Source: a bacterium C-53 (GTDB lineage: Bacteria > Bacillota > Clostridia > Lachnospirales > Lachnospiraceae). From it: DNA of 64,000 bases. The DNA lies in the NCBI GenBank assembly GCA_003612525.1, contig RAZD01000006.1, forward strand, positions 62,001-126,000. Reading direction: 5' to 3'. Positions 13,976 through 24,854 of this stretch are shown piece by piece. The position numbers and the translations under genes are program-made. The notes below the pieces were generated by a model. That model saw only the letters and a program-made list of their open reading frames with translations. It did not search any database and was not told the origin of the DNA. Numbering within the stretch: the first letter of the stretch is position 1; each line of letters begins with the position of its first letter.

Positions 13976-16900
13976 CTATTTTATCAAACGAGACTCAAAT
14001 GTACCTTTATTACCTTCTCCATACTGTGCCTGAGCTTCTGCCACCATAGACAAATTCTGCGGCATATCATATGTATACATCTCCGAGCTCTCCAAAATCT
14101 TAGTTCCCTTCTTCCTCATCTCCCGATACACAACCTCCGCCAACGCACTCATAATCGCATTATATTTAGCCGTATCTTCAAACAAACTCTGATACGACTC
14201 CTGCGCCTCCATATATCCGTCCTGCGCTGCCGTACCAAACGCCTTAGGGAAAATACTTTCAACAAATATCTGTGAATCAGAGGACTGCGCCATCTTTTTC
14301 AACTTCTTATCAGAAAGTAGCTTATCTCTCAACGCTGACAAAATAACCTTATCCCCTTCTGTGAAATTGCCCTTAAACTTTTCATTAATTTTTGCAATTA
14401 CCTCATCCAAAGGTGTTTTTTCATCCATCCCCTTGACACCTTTATGCTTTGCAGGCACATATACGGTCTTTGCTTCATCCAAAGCAATTTCACCCTGAAA
14501 CGTCTTTTGCAGCTTATAATATTCCAGTTTCAGCTTACCCTCCAAGTCAATCAACTCTACAGGGTCTTTCGGCAATAAACCAATTAAGTATGAACAAAAT
14601 ATATATTCCTTCTGCAACTCTTTATCAAACATTCTCAATATCTGTGATATGTAACTATACCATTTTATCAAGTTGCGTACCTGTCTGCGAAATTGGTATC
14701 TCTCATTTTGAGTCTTTCTATTATAACGGTTAGAAACAGGAAGTAAAATGCTGCTCATCCGCCCCATTGCCCTATCATCCTGCCTGCCTTTTTTATAATA
14801 CTCGTCTGTAAATGCTTTAATATCCTCATCCGAGTAAATACCATACGCCCGCAATTCCTTCTGTGTCTGGTACAGCAAATCTGCATTTACTTCTTCCTGT
14901 AAAAACGTTTCCTGATAGAATGGCTGAAATGCGTCCTTTATATCCTCCGCCTTATTTACAAAATCCAAAACAAAAGTATCTGTCTTGCCCTCACAAGTGC
15001 GGTTCAATCGGGATAATGTCTGTACTGCTTTCACGTTCTTTAACTTCTTGTCCACAATCATCGTATGTAAAAGCGGCTCATCAAATCCTGTCTGATATTT
15101 TTCCGCTACAATCAGCACATTAAAATTGTCATAGAACTCCGCTTTCGTCTGATTCTCCGAAATATGAGAACCGTCTTTGCGTACATTCAGCCTCGACTCC
15201 GTATATTCCTCGCCCTTATCGTCAATCGCACCGGAAAAAGCCACCAGAATATCCACATCATCATATTTCTTTTCCTCAATGTATCGTTTGATTTCGTGGT
15301 AATAGCGAACAGCAGCTAGTCTTGATGATGTGATTACCATCATCTTTCCTTTGCCATCAATCTTATGCCTTGTGGTATCTCTGAACGTCTCCACAATAAT
15401 CTGTGATTTCTGACTGATATTATAAGGACGCAACTCTTGATATTTACGGATGACCTTTGCCGCCCTGCTGGACGGAACGTCAGGATTATCTGTCATAGTT
15501 TTTGCAATTCGGAAACAGGTATTATAGGTCATATAATTTTGAAGGACATCCAAAATAAATTTCTCCTCAATCGCCTGTCTCATGCTATATACATGGAACG
15601 GATGAAACGATCCATCCTCCTGTTCCTGCCCAAACATTTCCAGCGTGGTCGACTTGGGCGTTGCAGTAAAGGCAAAAAAGGATAAATTCTTATGTTTGCC
15701 TTGGACAATCATTTCTTTTACAAGTCTGTCCTCCGGATCAACTTCTTCCTCTGCCAATCCCTCTCGCTCCGCATACTCCCGCAAGGCTTCTTCCGTATCC
15801 GCCAATGCGGTCTTTAATTTAAGTGCCGAACTACCTGTCTGAGAAGAATGTGCCTCATCCACAATCACAGCAAAGCATCTTCCATTTGCCCTATCAACTT
15901 CCGTGTAAATAACTGGAAACTTTTGCAGAGTTGTAACAATAATGCGCACACCGTCATTAATTGCATTTTTCAAATCCTGAGAATTTTTATCTTCTCCTAT
16001 GGTTTCTATGGCACCTAACTTATGGTCAAATCCCGAAATTGTCTCCTGAAGCTGCGCATCCAATACCGTACGATCTGTCACAACAATCACGCTTGAAAAT
16101 ATCGGTTTGTTATTTCCATCAAAAAGTGATGCCAGACGGTACGCTGTCCACGCAATAGAGTTAGACTTGCCCGAACCTGCGCTATGCTGAATCAGGTAAT
16201 TTTTCCCTGCCCCATTTTTCTGTACATCTGCAATAAGTTTTCGAACAACATCTAACTGATGATAGCGTGGAAATATTAATGTTTTCTTTCTCTGTAAATT
16301 GATAAACTTATGAATAATATCCAGCATACTATCTTTCTGAAATACATTTTCCCAAAGGTAAGCTGTAGGATATCCGTTTGGATTTGGGGGATTCCCCACA
16401 CCACCGTCCGAACCGGCTCCATTAGAGCCTTGATTGAAGGGTAAAAAATAAGTGTCTTTTCCTGCCAGTCTCGTTGTCATCCAGACTTCTGTATGGTCTA
16501 CACTGAAATACGCCAAAATTCTTTTATTAAATTGAAAGCATATCTCTCGTGGATCTCTGTCATACATCCATTGAGTTTTGGCATTATCTACATTCTGCCT
16601 TGTGTACTGGTTTTTTAATTCAAAAGCAAACACTGGAATACCATTTACCGCAAGCACCATATCCACCGACTTTTTTGTGTCTGCGGAATAATACCATTGC
16701 CTATAGCACTCTACTTCATTTTCCGCATACTGAATCACTGCTGTATCATTCAATGCAGACTCCGGCTTAAAATAGCAGACTTTAAACGTAGTTCCTCTAT
16801 GCTTGAATCCGTTTCGCAAAACATGCAGCACTCCGTCCATATCGCAAGCATTATTAAAAGCAACACAGAATTTGCGCACAGGATCTATGTCATTCTGCCG

Positions 16901-17080
16901 CTCGAATGCCGCCCACTCCCTCGGTTGGGTACGCTGGATAAAAGAAATCAGTTTATCTGGATATAACCCCAGCTTCGGATTATATGTTCCATTTCCCTTT
17001 GTATATCCACCTTCAGTTGATATGAGAAATGCCTCAATGTCTGATTCAAATTGTTTTTCTGTAGTAACTATTATGCTCAT
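13976..17080 (-). CDS. hsdR: Type I restriction endonuclease subunit R (HsdR), system 2
   Basis: About 1034 residues. The N-terminal nuclease shows [11 protein letters not shown] followed by FAFELKNQY, the D...ExK core. The motor has Walker [10 protein letters not shown] near residue 300, VIVDEAHSS (DEAH box) and FTATPK, then [11 protein letters not shown] and TLSRLNR in the second lobe. ATG 17080 is preferred: GGAGGAAG precedes it, and it overlaps the stop of the YhcG-type nuclease gene as ATGA. This HsdR is of a different subfamily from system 1 (longer, DEAH rather than DECH). Intact frame. It needs a working HsdM, and the only HsdM in this operon is frameshifted. Confidence 0.93.
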   Translation of the reverse strand: MSIIVTTEKQFESDIEAFLISTEGGYTKGNGTYNPKLGLYPDKLISFIQRTQPREWAAFERQNDIDPVRKFCVAFNNACDMDGVLHVLRNGFKHRGTTFKVCYFKPESALNDTAVIQYAENEVECYRQWYYSADTKKSVDMVLAVNGIPVFAFELKNQYTRQNVDNAKTQWMYDRDPREICFQFNKRILAYFSVDHTEVWMTTRLAGKDTYFLPFNQGSNGAGSDGGVGNPPNPNGYPTAYLWENVFQKDSMLDIIHKFINLQRKKTLIFPRYHQLDVVRKLIADVQKNGAGKNYLIQHSAGSGKSNSIAWTAYRLASLFDGNNKPIFSSVIVVTDRTVLDAQLQETISGFDHKLGAIETIGEDKNSQDLKNAINDGVRIIVTTLQKFPVIYTEVDRANGRCFAVIVDEAHSSQTGSSALKLKTALADTEEALREYAEREGLAEEEVDPEDRLVKEMIVQGKHKNLSFFAFTATPKSTTLEMFGQEQEDGSFHPFHVYSMRQAIEEKFILDVLQNYMTYNTCFRIAKTMTDNPDVPSSRAAKVIRKYQELRPYNISQKSQIIVETFRDTTRHKIDGKGKMMVITSSRLAAVRYYHEIKRYIEEKKYDDVDILVAFSGAIDDKGEEYTESRLNVRKDGSHISENQTKAEFYDNFNVLIVAEKYQTGFDEPLLHTMIVDKKLKNVKAVQTLSRLNRTCEGKTDTFVLDFVNKAEDIKDAFQPFYQETFLQEEVNADLLYQTQKELRAYGIYSDEDIKAFTDEYYKKGRQDDRAMGRMSSILLPVSNRYNRKTQNERYQFRRQVRNLIKWYSYISQILRMFDKELQKEYIFCSYLIGLLPKDPVELIDLEGKLKLEYYKLQKTFQGEIALDEAKTVYVPAKHKGVKGMDEKTPLDEVIAKINEKFKGNFTEGDKVILSALRDKLLSDKKLKKMAQSSDSQIFVESIFPKAFGTAAQDGYMEAQESYQSLFEDTAKYNAIMSALAEVVYREMRKKGTKILESSEMYTYDMPQNLSMVAEAQAQYGEGNKGTFESRLIK

Positions 17081-18168
17081 GATTCTTCCTCCGCAATCCA
17101 TTGTCTGAGCTTATCCTGTAATAACTTTTTATCCGGTAAATAAAGTTTATATTGAGAAGCATAAATATTCGCATCTTTAGGCAAAGTAATCTCTACCAGT
17201 GCCTCATTCGCTTCCCTACACATCAGAATGCCAATTGTCGGATTTTCTTCATCAAGTTTTTCAAATCGGTCATAGTAATTCACATACATCTGCATCTGTC
17301 CGATATCCTGATGCGTCAGCTTGTCTACTTTTAAATCAATCAAAACATAACAACGTAAAAGTCGATTATAAAAGACCAGATCCACATAATAATTGTCTTC
17401 ATTAAAAGTAAATCGTTTCTGTCTTGCCTCAAAGAGATAGCCTTTACCCAACTCAAGCAAAAACTTTTGAAGCTTATCGATGATAGCGGTTTCCAAATCG
17501 CTTTCAGAATATTCTGCTTTTTCCTCCAAGCCAAGAAACTCTAATACAGTAGGTTGTTTCACAATATCTTTGGGATTAGAAATTACATTTCCCTCTCTTG
17601 CCAATCGCATTACGGCGTCCTTATCTCTGCTAAGTGCCAGTCTTTCATACAAGCTGGAATTATATTGCCTTTGCAATGTTCTGATTCCCCATCCGGATTT
17701 AGCAGACTCTATCTCATAAAAACTTCGTTCCTCTTTATTTTCAATTCGCATAAGCTGTAAATAATGCGACCAAGACACAATAAAGGGCGGATTTTCTTCC
17801 AATTGCCTAAACACTGTTTCAGTTTTTTCGATTGCAAATTGCCTAAACACTGTTTCGGCAATTCGATCTTCATAATTTAAATAAAAACGTCTGAAAAATT
17901 CTAAATTTGCCTTTGAAAAACCTCTGCCAAACTTTTCTGTCAAGTGATCAGACAAAGCTTTTATAACCTTTTTCCCATATTGAGCGCGCTCCTGCCCCTC
18001 CTGCTGTACCTCTACAATCCATTTGCCAAGGGAATAATATGTCATAAGCTGTACCAAGTTTACCTGTTTTGCAACAAGTTGTCTTGCATATTGTATTAAA
18101 TCAATCGAATTAGCAATCAATGTATCCAACGCCTGATTTGCTTCTATCATTTCATTTTTGTTGTCCAT
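17077..18168 (-). CDS. YhcG-type PD-(D/E)XK nuclease-domain protein (DUF1016)
   Basis: About 363 residues from ATG 18168 (AAGGAG precedes it). The N-terminal half is the DUF1016 helical domain ([21 protein letters not shown]). The C-terminal half is the YhcG PD-(D/E)XK domain: FYVDLVFYN-like [12 protein letters not shown] followed by [11 protein letters not shown], where D and the DxK triplet form the expected metal site. Members are often found inside type I restriction loci, as here between hsdS and hsdR, but their role is not settled. An ETVFRQ stretch occurs twice near residues 125-145, from a 19-base direct repeat in the DNA; this looks like a family feature rather than damage. Confidence 0.85.
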   Translation of the reverse strand: MDNKNEMIEANQALDTLIANSIDLIQYARQLVAKQVNLVQLMTYYSLGKWIVEVQQEGQERAQYGKKVIKALSDHLTEKFGRGFSKANLEFFRRFYLNYEDRIAETVFRQFAIEKTETVFRQLEENPPFIVSWSHYLQLMRIENKEERSFYEIESAKSGWGIRTLQRQYNSSLYERLALSRDKDAVMRLAREGNVISNPKDIVKQPTVLEFLGLEEKAEYSESDLETAIIDKLQKFLLELGKGYLFEARQKRFTFNEDNYYVDLVFYNRLLRCYVLIDLKVDKLTHQDIGQMQMYVNYYDRFEKLDEENPTIGILMCREANEALVEITLPKDANIYASQYKLYLPDKKLLQDKLRQWIAEEES

Positions 18169-18223
18169 CCATTCTCCTTCCAATCTATTTCATGCTACGG
18201 ATAAATACTGCACCTTATGCTTG

Positions 18224-19540
18224 CTATTCCTGCGGCACTTTCTTTTTCCCTGTCACATATTCGTAAATTAGGGATTTTTTATAATTCTCTATCTCGGAGA
18301 GATATTGCTCTTTCTTTGCAATAAGTTCATCTATCGCTGCACATTTTTGGTCAAGATAGTTTACTATTTCTCGTTGTTCCTCTAACGACGGATATACTAC
18401 CCTGATATCTCGAAATTGGTCTGAGTAAGTTCTCCATCTCATTGCCATAATTCCCTTTCCTCGTTTATAGCAGTCCCCACTAAATCCCTTTGTACGAAAA
18501 TAGTAATGATAAAATTTACTTAACACTTCGTTTCGAGGAATATATACATCATATGCCGGACTCGTTACACCATTATATTCAGAACGACCAATTGCTCCCA
18601 TCCAACATAATATAATATTTACAACTATATCATCCCTATATACCGTTTTATATCCATCTGCATTTGAAGCTTTATTCCCTGTCGTTTTCTCCAATTCCGA
18701 GTGTTGTACCACTCCTAAGTCAGTATACAATGATATAAGATTGACTTCTTCCAATGGAGAAAAATTTCTTTCTTTTCTCAAATTAAATAATGTCTTAATT
18801 CTTCGTTCTTCCCATTCAACAGGTATTTCCCCTATCCATTCAATCCCATTATCTTTCAATTCTCTGTTACCTCGTATTCCTTTGGTAACAGCCTGTGTAA
18901 TAACAGCTTGCTTTAACTTTTTGTATTCCTCTATATTTGCGCAAGTTTTTTCAAGCACATTATCAACTGTAACACAATGTTCCTCTAGGTAATTCACAAT
19001 TCTTACTTTTTCATCTTCAGGTGGAATCAATATACTCGTCTTTTTTATTAGTTTTTGGGATATGCTAAATAATTTCACACCATTAACACATTCCCTAATC
19101 TGTTTTCGCCAACAATCTGACATAAAAAGAAATGCAAAAAATTTATTATCCTTCTGTGCCAATGACCGAAGAATAATCGTATGATAACCAGCAAACATAG
19201 TTTGTTGCCCATCAACATATATAAAATTGCCGCATCCTTGTACATCTTCTGATGTATCTGCAAAAATAAAATCACCCTGATTCACCAAAGATAAATTACC
19301 AGTTTTCAAGTAAGATTCATCAACAAACCTTATTAAGTCATCAGATATTTTATAAAATGGATTCAGCTTAGAATGAATTTGACCATAACTAATAACAGCA
19401 ACTCCTTGTTCCTTTAAATTTTCTTTTGTTATATTTAACCCTTTACCAAAGGAAAATAAATATTTTATGTTTCTTATTTCCCAATCTTTCGGTATCTCCC
19501 CAATCCATTCAATCCCACTATCCTTCATCTCTCTAGACAT
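18224..19540 (-). CDS. hsdS: Type I restriction-modification specificity subunit (HsdS), system 2
   Basis: 438 residues with two clear repeats. Each half opens with a near-identical phrase (KDSGIEWIGEIPKDWE and KDNGIEWIGEIPVEWE) and closes with a helical spacer (EDEKVRIVNYLEEHC and LEEQREIVNYLDQKC). The target recognition domains between them differ, so the recognised site is bipartite and probably asymmetric. It starts 3 bases after the stop of the frameshifted hsdM, in line with an hsdM-hsdS-yhcG-hsdR operon. No frame damage seen. Confidence 0.93.
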   Translation of the reverse strand: MSREMKDSGIEWIGEIPKDWEIRNIKYLFSFGKGLNITKENLKEQGVAVISYGQIHSKLNPFYKISDDLIRFVDESYLKTGNLSLVNQGDFIFADTSEDVQGCGNFIYVDGQQTMFAGYHTIILRSLAQKDNKFFAFLFMSDCWRKQIRECVNGVKLFSISQKLIKKTSILIPPEDEKVRIVNYLEEHCVTVDNVLEKTCANIEEYKKLKQAVITQAVTKGIRGNRELKDNGIEWIGEIPVEWEERRIKTLFNLRKERNFSPLEEVNLISLYTDLGVVQHSELEKTTGNKASNADGYKTVYRDDIVVNIILCWMGAIGRSEYNGVTSPAYDVYIPRNEVLSKFYHYYFRTKGFSGDCYKRGKGIMAMRWRTYSDQFRDIRVVYPSLEEQREIVNYLDQKCAAIDELIAKKEQYLSEIENYKKSLIYEYVTGKKKVPQE

Positions 19541-19542
19541 AC

Positions 19543-21298
19543 CTATTTCTCCTCCGCAAACAACTTCTCCAAAGAAGCAGAAATATCAGCCTCCAGCACA
19601 TGAATCCGAGCCACAATATCCTCTACCTTTTCCGGTGCCTGATACTCATAGAAATATCTTGTCATAGGTATCTCATAACCTACCTTCGTCTTTTTCTTAT
19701 CAATCCATGCATCTTCCGCATATGGCAGCACTTCTCTCTCAAAATACCTGTCAATATCCTGCGTAAGCGGCACATTCTCCGTATCGCGCAGGCTTGCATC
19801 CGCAACAGGCTTCCCTTTTTCAGGATGACTTCCCCATTTTCATCCCGCAAAGGTCTTTCCACCACAATTTTGTTATATCCAAACTCTACCGTCTCAAACA
19901 TTTTGCTCTCGCAGTAGATTCCGTCCTTATCTCCATACACAGCGCAGTTTTCAAAAGAACCATAAGCCTTTACGATCAGTTCCCGACACTGATCCGTAAT
20001 ATCGTTTCTTTTCGTTCCAATGCTCTTTCTCCTTGCCTCATAACAATGAGAGGCATCTATAAGCTGTACTTTTCCTTCCCGATATGCCGGTTATTCTTGG
20101 AACAAATCCAAATGTATGTACTGATACCCGTATTCATGAACATATCCGTAGAAAGCTGCACGATACAATCCAGCCAGTCATTTTCCAAAATATATCTTCT
20201 GATTTCCGACGAACCGCTGCCAGCATCCCCTGAAAATAGCGGAGAACCATTTTGTATAATTGCCATTTTCCCATTCGGTGCAAGTTTGGAAAGCCCATTT
20301 AACACAAACAACTGTTGTCCGTCACTAATTTTAGGAAGTCCGGGCGCAAATCTGCCTTGTTCCCCTCTTGCTGCTTCTTCTTCCACCTTTTTCTGTTCCC
20401 GTTTCCAGTCAATCCCAAAAGGCGGATTGGAAATGCAGTAATCAAATGTAAAGCCTTCAAACTGATCGTCAGACAAGGTATCTCCGAACCTCATATTGTT
20501 CGGATCTCCACCCCGAATCATCATATCTGCTTTTGCTATCGCATAAGTGGAAGGATTAAACTCCTGTCCAAAACAGGTAACCTCTATATCGCTGTTCAAA
20601 TCGTGGATTCTCTCCTCCATACAAGAAAGCATCTGAGATGTTCCCATTGTCATATCATAGACTGTCATTCCGCCTGCGTCTAAATTGGCATCCGCAAGCA
20701 ACAAATCTGTCATAAGGTAAATAATATCCCTACTGGTAAAATGCGCTCCTGCTTCCTCTCCAAATGACTCTGAAAATCGGCGCACTAAGTCCTCAAAAAT
20801 ATAACCGCAATCCACAGCGCTAATTTTATCTGCGCCTAAATATCCTTTTTCAGAATTAAACTCCTTAATAATCAGATACAGCGTATTGCTCTCCACCATT
20901 CTTTTAATGACATTGTCAAAATCAAACTTAGAAAGAACATCCTGCGCATTTGCAGAGAAACCAGCTAAATAGTCTCTAAAATTCGTTTCTATATTATCAG
21001 GATCAGCCAGAAGTGTTTCAAACGTAAATTTGCTTGTATTATAAAACTGATAGCCGGATGCCCTTGTCAAAAAACCATCAATGACTGCCAAATGCTTCAC
21101 TTTTTCGTACTGTGCAAGCACATTATCATGAGTAGGCAGTAAGCAATCATGAAATCTCTTAACCACTGTCATCGGTAAAATAACAAGACCATATTCATGC
21201 GGCTTAAACGGTCCCCGAAGCATATCTGCCACATTCCAAATAACAGTCGCTTTTTCTGCTATATTGATTCCAACATCACTGATTTTATTGTTGCTCAT
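19543..21298 (-). pseudogene. hsdM: hsdM of system 2, interrupted by two frameshifts
   Basis: Start at ATG 21298, with AGGAGG before it. The first 413 or so residues are intact and contain a motif I variant (YDMTMGTSQML) and catalytic CISNPPFG. The frame then ends at 20057. The rest continues in another frame (VQLIDASHCYEARRKS to EVILKKG) and then in a third (KPVADASLRD to LEKLFAEEK, stop 19543). Both breaks, at about 20075 and 19815, need a -1 shift and lie at short A runs followed by G (GGAAAAG and GAAAAAG). This could be decay, homopolymer sequencing error, or, less likely, programmed frameshifting. If really broken, system 2 cannot methylate and should not restrict. Confidence 0.8.
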
Positions 21299-21303
21299 TT
21301 TTA

Positions 21304-21570
21304 TTAATCCTCCTTGTTTCCCGAAGGAAAATGCGAGTTGCTCCAACGAGCAGAGGATCTTTCCTCCTGCGTTCTTTTATAATTTACCAAATCTACAAAA
21401 TCACAATCCAGTTTTTCACATATACGCTCCAAAACAGATAAATTCACAGACTCTCCATTTGTCATTTTCGCCATAGTACTGGAACTTAACCCCGTACTTT
21501 TACATAAGTCACCCTTTTTCATACCCTTATCGATCAATAACTTCCATAGTTCGTTATAACTGATTGTCAT
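21304..21570 (-). CDS. XRE-family helix-turn-helix regulator of the system 2 restriction operon
   Basis: 88 residues. Residues 8-68 form an XRE/Cro HTH (LLIDKGMKKGDLCKSTGLSS, then LERICEKLDCDFVDLV). It ends 5 bases before the hsdM start, so it is the first gene of the hsdM-hsdS-yhcG-hsdR operon and probably times methylase and nuclease expression, like C proteins of restriction systems. The C-terminal 20 residues (RTQEERSSARWS...) extend beyond the domain and look unconstrained. Confidence 0.78.
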   Translation of the reverse strand: MTISYNELWKLLIDKGMKKGDLCKSTGLSSSTMAKMTNGESVNLSVLERICEKLDCDFVDLVNYKRTQEERSSARWSNSHFPSGNKED

Positions 21571-21767
21571 AATATAGTTCCTCTTGCTTTCTACAAATCA
21601 GCGTTTCATAATAAATAATAGATTTTATCAGAAGTACCCTTTGCGCCATACATCCGATTATAAGAAGCTGCCCTTGCTTCTCATCGTATATTTTAAATCA
21701 TAGCATTATTTTCCCAAATAATAAATTTGAAAATTCAAATACCATAATTTAAAAATCAAATATCTGT
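21571..21767. promoter_or_regulatory. Intergenic region upstream of the system 2 restriction operon
   Basis: AT-rich 197-base gap between the XRE regulator and the next gene upstream, both on the minus strand. It should carry the operon promoter and any operator for the regulator, but I could not pick a convincing -35/-10 pair. Confidence 0.3.
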
Positions 21768-22166
21768 CTATTTCAACGTCTCTATCAAAAGATTTAGTGA
21801 TACTGCAATTTCTTCATTTAATTTCTTTTCACTTTCATTCCTAGCATGTATGTCTGCTATCTCGTGCATGACATCTATAATGATATGTGCATCTTCTTTA
21901 GTTGGCTTATCTGCGCTACCATTATTTAATACCAATTGCACGGATTTTAAATAAATTAAAGTGACCGAATATCGTTTCTCGTCAACATCAAAGTTATCTT
22001 TTATAAATTTAATTAAATATTCTGCTGATTTCAGCATTTTTGAAACTGTCAAATTGTCTTTTCCATTTGTAGCAAGAATTGTACTCCCCTGCAATTTCCC
22101 GTGTGGAACTGCAAATAACTCCTTAATCCCTATTTTTTCCATAAGGTCTTGCGCACTTTTCTGCAT
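21768..22166 (-). CDS. Conserved-looking small protein of unknown function (element B)
   Basis: 132 residues, ATG preceded by AAAGGGGAG at good spacing, so translation looks real. The sequence is soluble and mostly helical (LKSAEYLIKFIKDNFDVDEKR, then HEIADIHARNESEKKL). I do not recognise a family. It lies between tnpV and the restriction regulator of element B and may be a regulatory or accessory cargo gene. Lys/Glu-rich, no signal peptide or membrane segment. Confidence 0.5.
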   Translation of the reverse strand: MQKSAQDLMEKIGIKELFAVPHGKLQGSTILATNGKDNLTVSKMLKSAEYLIKFIKDNFDVDEKRYSVTLIYLKSVQLVLNNGSADKPTKEDAHIIIDVMHEIADIHARNESEKKLNEEIAVSLNLLIETLK

Positions 22167-22285
22167 CAGACTCCCCTTTCTTCAAATCATCATAAATATA
22201 TAATACTCTTTTTCCAATGATAAATCAGCATATATATGATAATAAGTAGCAGGCACTTTTTTATTTTGTTCTTGCTACTTTTCAC

Positions 22286-22621
22286 TCATAAGCAATAAAT
22301 GATTTCTTTCCTCACAATCTCCTCCGCCCTCGCCCGAATATTATTCATTCTCCGCACCCCAAGCATCTGATCCTGTGCCTCTAACTGCTCCGTCACTCCT
22401 TCCTGCTTTGCCATCTGCTCCACAAGCAAATCAAATCTTTCCTCTGCCTGTTCCTGTATCATCAACAGATGCTTCTTTAATTCTCCAGATAACAGTAATC
22501 CCGAATAAATACCTCTCCTGTGGTTTTCCAGATAGGATTTCCTCAACTCTCCCGCAAGCTCCAGATCAGGAATTAAGTTCGGTATCAAATAATCTCCACA
22601 TTTTTCATACATTAAATTCAT
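22286..22621 (-). CDS. tnpV: TnpV-family transposon-encoded protein
   Basis: 111 residues with the TnpV pattern: MYEKCGDYLIPNL at the start, LRKSYLENHRRGIYSGLLLSGEL in the middle and a helical tail ending in VRKEIIYCL. TnpV proteins accompany mobilizable elements of Clostridia; their biochemical role is unknown. AGAGAGG precedes the ATG. It overlaps the end of the broken relaxase reading frame by 17 bases, consistent with an original mob-tnpV operon. A deleted second copy lies at 8957-9090. Confidence 0.75.
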   Translation of the reverse strand: MNLMYEKCGDYLIPNLIPDLELAGELRKSYLENHRRGIYSGLLLSGELKKHLLMIQEQAEERFDLLVEQMAKQEGVTEQLEAQDQMLGVRRMNNIRARAEEIVRKEIIYCL

Positions 22622-24022
22622 AGTATTGTCCTCTCTCTTTCTTATAAGCTGATATCATGCTTTTTATCAGTTTTTTGTTTTCCCGTGTATCTCTCTCAAG
22701 CCCTAAATACTGCCTTATGTTCTTCAACTGCTTATCCGCCTCCTCCGCCTCTTTTTCAGCTGTCTGATATATCTTCTTTAGCTTTGCCTTTTGCGCTGTC
22801 ATCGCATCATATTCCGCCTGTATCTTTTCCACATCTAAAGATGCCGTCTTTACTCCGAACCTTTTCAGCGCCACCAAAGGGAATAATCTGTGTTTCATGG
22901 CTTCGGAAATAAGCATCCTGATCCTTCGCTTTCTCATATCCTCTCTGGTATTTCCTGTTTGCCATATACTGCTTTGCGTATTTTAGGATTTCCGCTTTGG
23001 CTTTCATCTCATGCTCCAAATCTACAATCGCACTTCGTGCCGTTTTTGCCGTAGCAGTTCTCTCTGATATTTTCTGTTTCAGTCCCTCTACAGAACCGCC
23101 CTTTGCATAACTTGCTGCTGCAATTTTTAAATTCTGTATATCCGCCCAATGCTTTAGTGCACCATTCTCTTTAAACTTCTCTTTGTTCGTATCAATCAAA
23201 GTCTGCTTTGCATCTGGTCGCTTTGGAAAGGGAACTTTCTTTTTTACAGGGAATTTTTCCTGTGCCCTTACACGTTTTTCAATTCGCTCTCTGATTGCTT
23301 CTTTCGCATATCCCACGCCAAAATTTCTTTCACTGACACGTATAAATCGGTTCTGTCCTAATGCGCAAAACGACAGATATTTCAATACATTGTCTCCAAA
23401 AGTTTCCCCTTTTACATCATATCCTTTTGTCTGCATCCGACTGATAAAATCTTCATAGCTGTGCGCTTCTCGAATGGAATTGTCCATATCAGATTTCATC
23501 TGCGCTTTCCATAAAGTTCCCGCCTTTGCCATCTGCCACTCATAATGTGTCTTTCCTTTTTGTCCTAATGGAATAATGACCGACAATCCATGTTCCCTGC
23601 ACAGTTCGTCTGACAAACTCCGTATCTGCCTGTATGTACGCTTACAGTCATTGTTTTTTATGTTCTACATTATCAACCGCACAGAAAATAATATGATTAT
23701 GACAATGCTCCTTGTCGATATGCATTGCAATAACATAACTGTATTTATTTTCTAACAACTTGTTTGCAAGCTCTATCCCAACCTGATGAGCCATATCAAA
23801 ATCCACTTCTCCGGGTGCAAATAACTGAATCAGATGAAACGCCTGCTTATCACCCACACCAGAAGACTTTAATAACGTATCCATAAAATCATAATGCGCT
23901 GTCTCTATCCCACAGGCAAAGGAATCTATCAAAATCTGTCCGTCTGTTTTCTCTGGATTACAGATATATTTTAGTGCTTTCTGTACGGTTTCTTTGATAG
24001 CATGGATTCGTGTGTACGCCAT
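22605..24022 (-). pseudogene. MobA/VirD2-like (MOBP-type) relaxase, two frameshifts
   Basis: The N-terminal 124 residues (MAYTRIHAIKETVQKAL onward) carry the relaxase histidine motif HIDKEHCHNHIIF, where the HxDxxHxHxH-like triad binds metal for nicking at oriT. The frame ends at 23648 within an A6 run; the protein continues in another frame (NNDCKRTYRQIRSLSDELC) to about 22870, where a second one-base shift leads into KRFGVKTASLD and a coiled-coil tail ending at 22605. Joined, it would be about 470 residues, normal for the family. Two indels make it inactive unless they are sequencing errors. It begins inside the 3' end of mobC. Confidence 0.82.
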
Positions 24023-24312
24023 ACCTGTTTCATCAGCTCCTTTACTTCTTCTATATCATCCTGATAGATATTACACGTAGCGCTTATCCTTGCCGCTATC
24101 TGATTCAGGCTTTTGCTGATTCTGCTTAGATTGACATTGTAATCATGTAGTTCCGAGTAATCTACAAAATAAGTGTATCCATATAAAATCAAATACCGAA
24201 GATAATCGTTTTTGTTCTTGTACTCTGCATTTTTACATTTGGCATCTAAAACATACTTCTCATCATCACTTAGACGGAGAATAATTTGATTGCTGCGTTT
24301 TCGTTTTTCCAT
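23971..24312 (-). CDS. mobC: MobC-like mobilization relaxosome protein
   Basis: 113 residues from ATG 24312, chosen because GGAGG lies 7 bases before it; an in-frame ATG at 24375 lacks this. The N-terminus (RKRSNQIILRLSDDEKYVL) is a ribbon-helix-helix-like segment typical of MobC accessory proteins, followed by the family's IGYTYF-like YGYTYFVDYSE and NQIAARIS parts. MobC helps the relaxase melt oriT. It overlaps the relaxase start by about 50 bases, and an oriT-like region lies just upstream. The frame is intact although its partner is broken. Confidence 0.82.
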   Translation of the reverse strand: MEKRKRSNQIILRLSDDEKYVLDAKCKNAEYKNKNDYLRYLILYGYTYFVDYSELHDYNVNLSRISKSLNQIAARISATCNIYQDDIEEVKELMKQVWRTHESMLSKKPYRKH

Positions 24313-24398
24313 TCTCAACCTCCATCGTTTTATAGATTGACTAAAAATTGGTGCTATTGTTTTCTTGTTCTGCATTCTATATGCATTTTATAAGGGGT

Positions 24399-24589
<191 letters not shown>

Positions 24590-24636
24590 TTATTGCCCTG
24601 TCTGCTAAAACCACTCTTATTTCTGCTATTTTTTCC

Positions 24637-24801
24637 TCAAAACAAATCCTCCAATGCATCCAACACATCTTCACTGATTTTTGGCAGAGGATTATCCTCT
24701 TTTTCCACGCTGGCGGCAAAAATCCTGTGCGCCGTTTTCATGTTGCCATATCCATGATCCACGCCTAAAATCAATTTCCCGTTATAATATAATTCCTGCA
24801 T
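24637..24801 (-). pseudogene. ParM/actin-like plasmid segregation protein, N-terminal stub
   Basis: A 54-residue frame with GGAGG before the ATG. The start (LILGVDHGYGNMKTAH) is the phosphate-1 loop region of ParM/StbA actin-like segregation proteins, but it runs straight into an acidic tail ending EDVLDALEDLF. ParM proteins exceed 300 residues, so nearly the whole ATPase has been lost, probably by an internal in-frame deletion joining the first and last parts. It lies between rep and oriT of element B, fitting a former partition gene. Whether the stub is expressed for a purpose is unknown. Confidence 0.55.
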
Positions 24802-24854
24802 AATACATTCCTCCAGTCTTTATGATATTTCCAGTCAAAATACGGTATTGCTGG

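Noticed and set aside
17801-17858. 19-base direct repeat inside the YhcG-type nuclease gene
   Set aside because: It encodes the ETVFRQ repeat that seems natural to this family, and the frame is intact, so no mobile or regulatory meaning was assigned.
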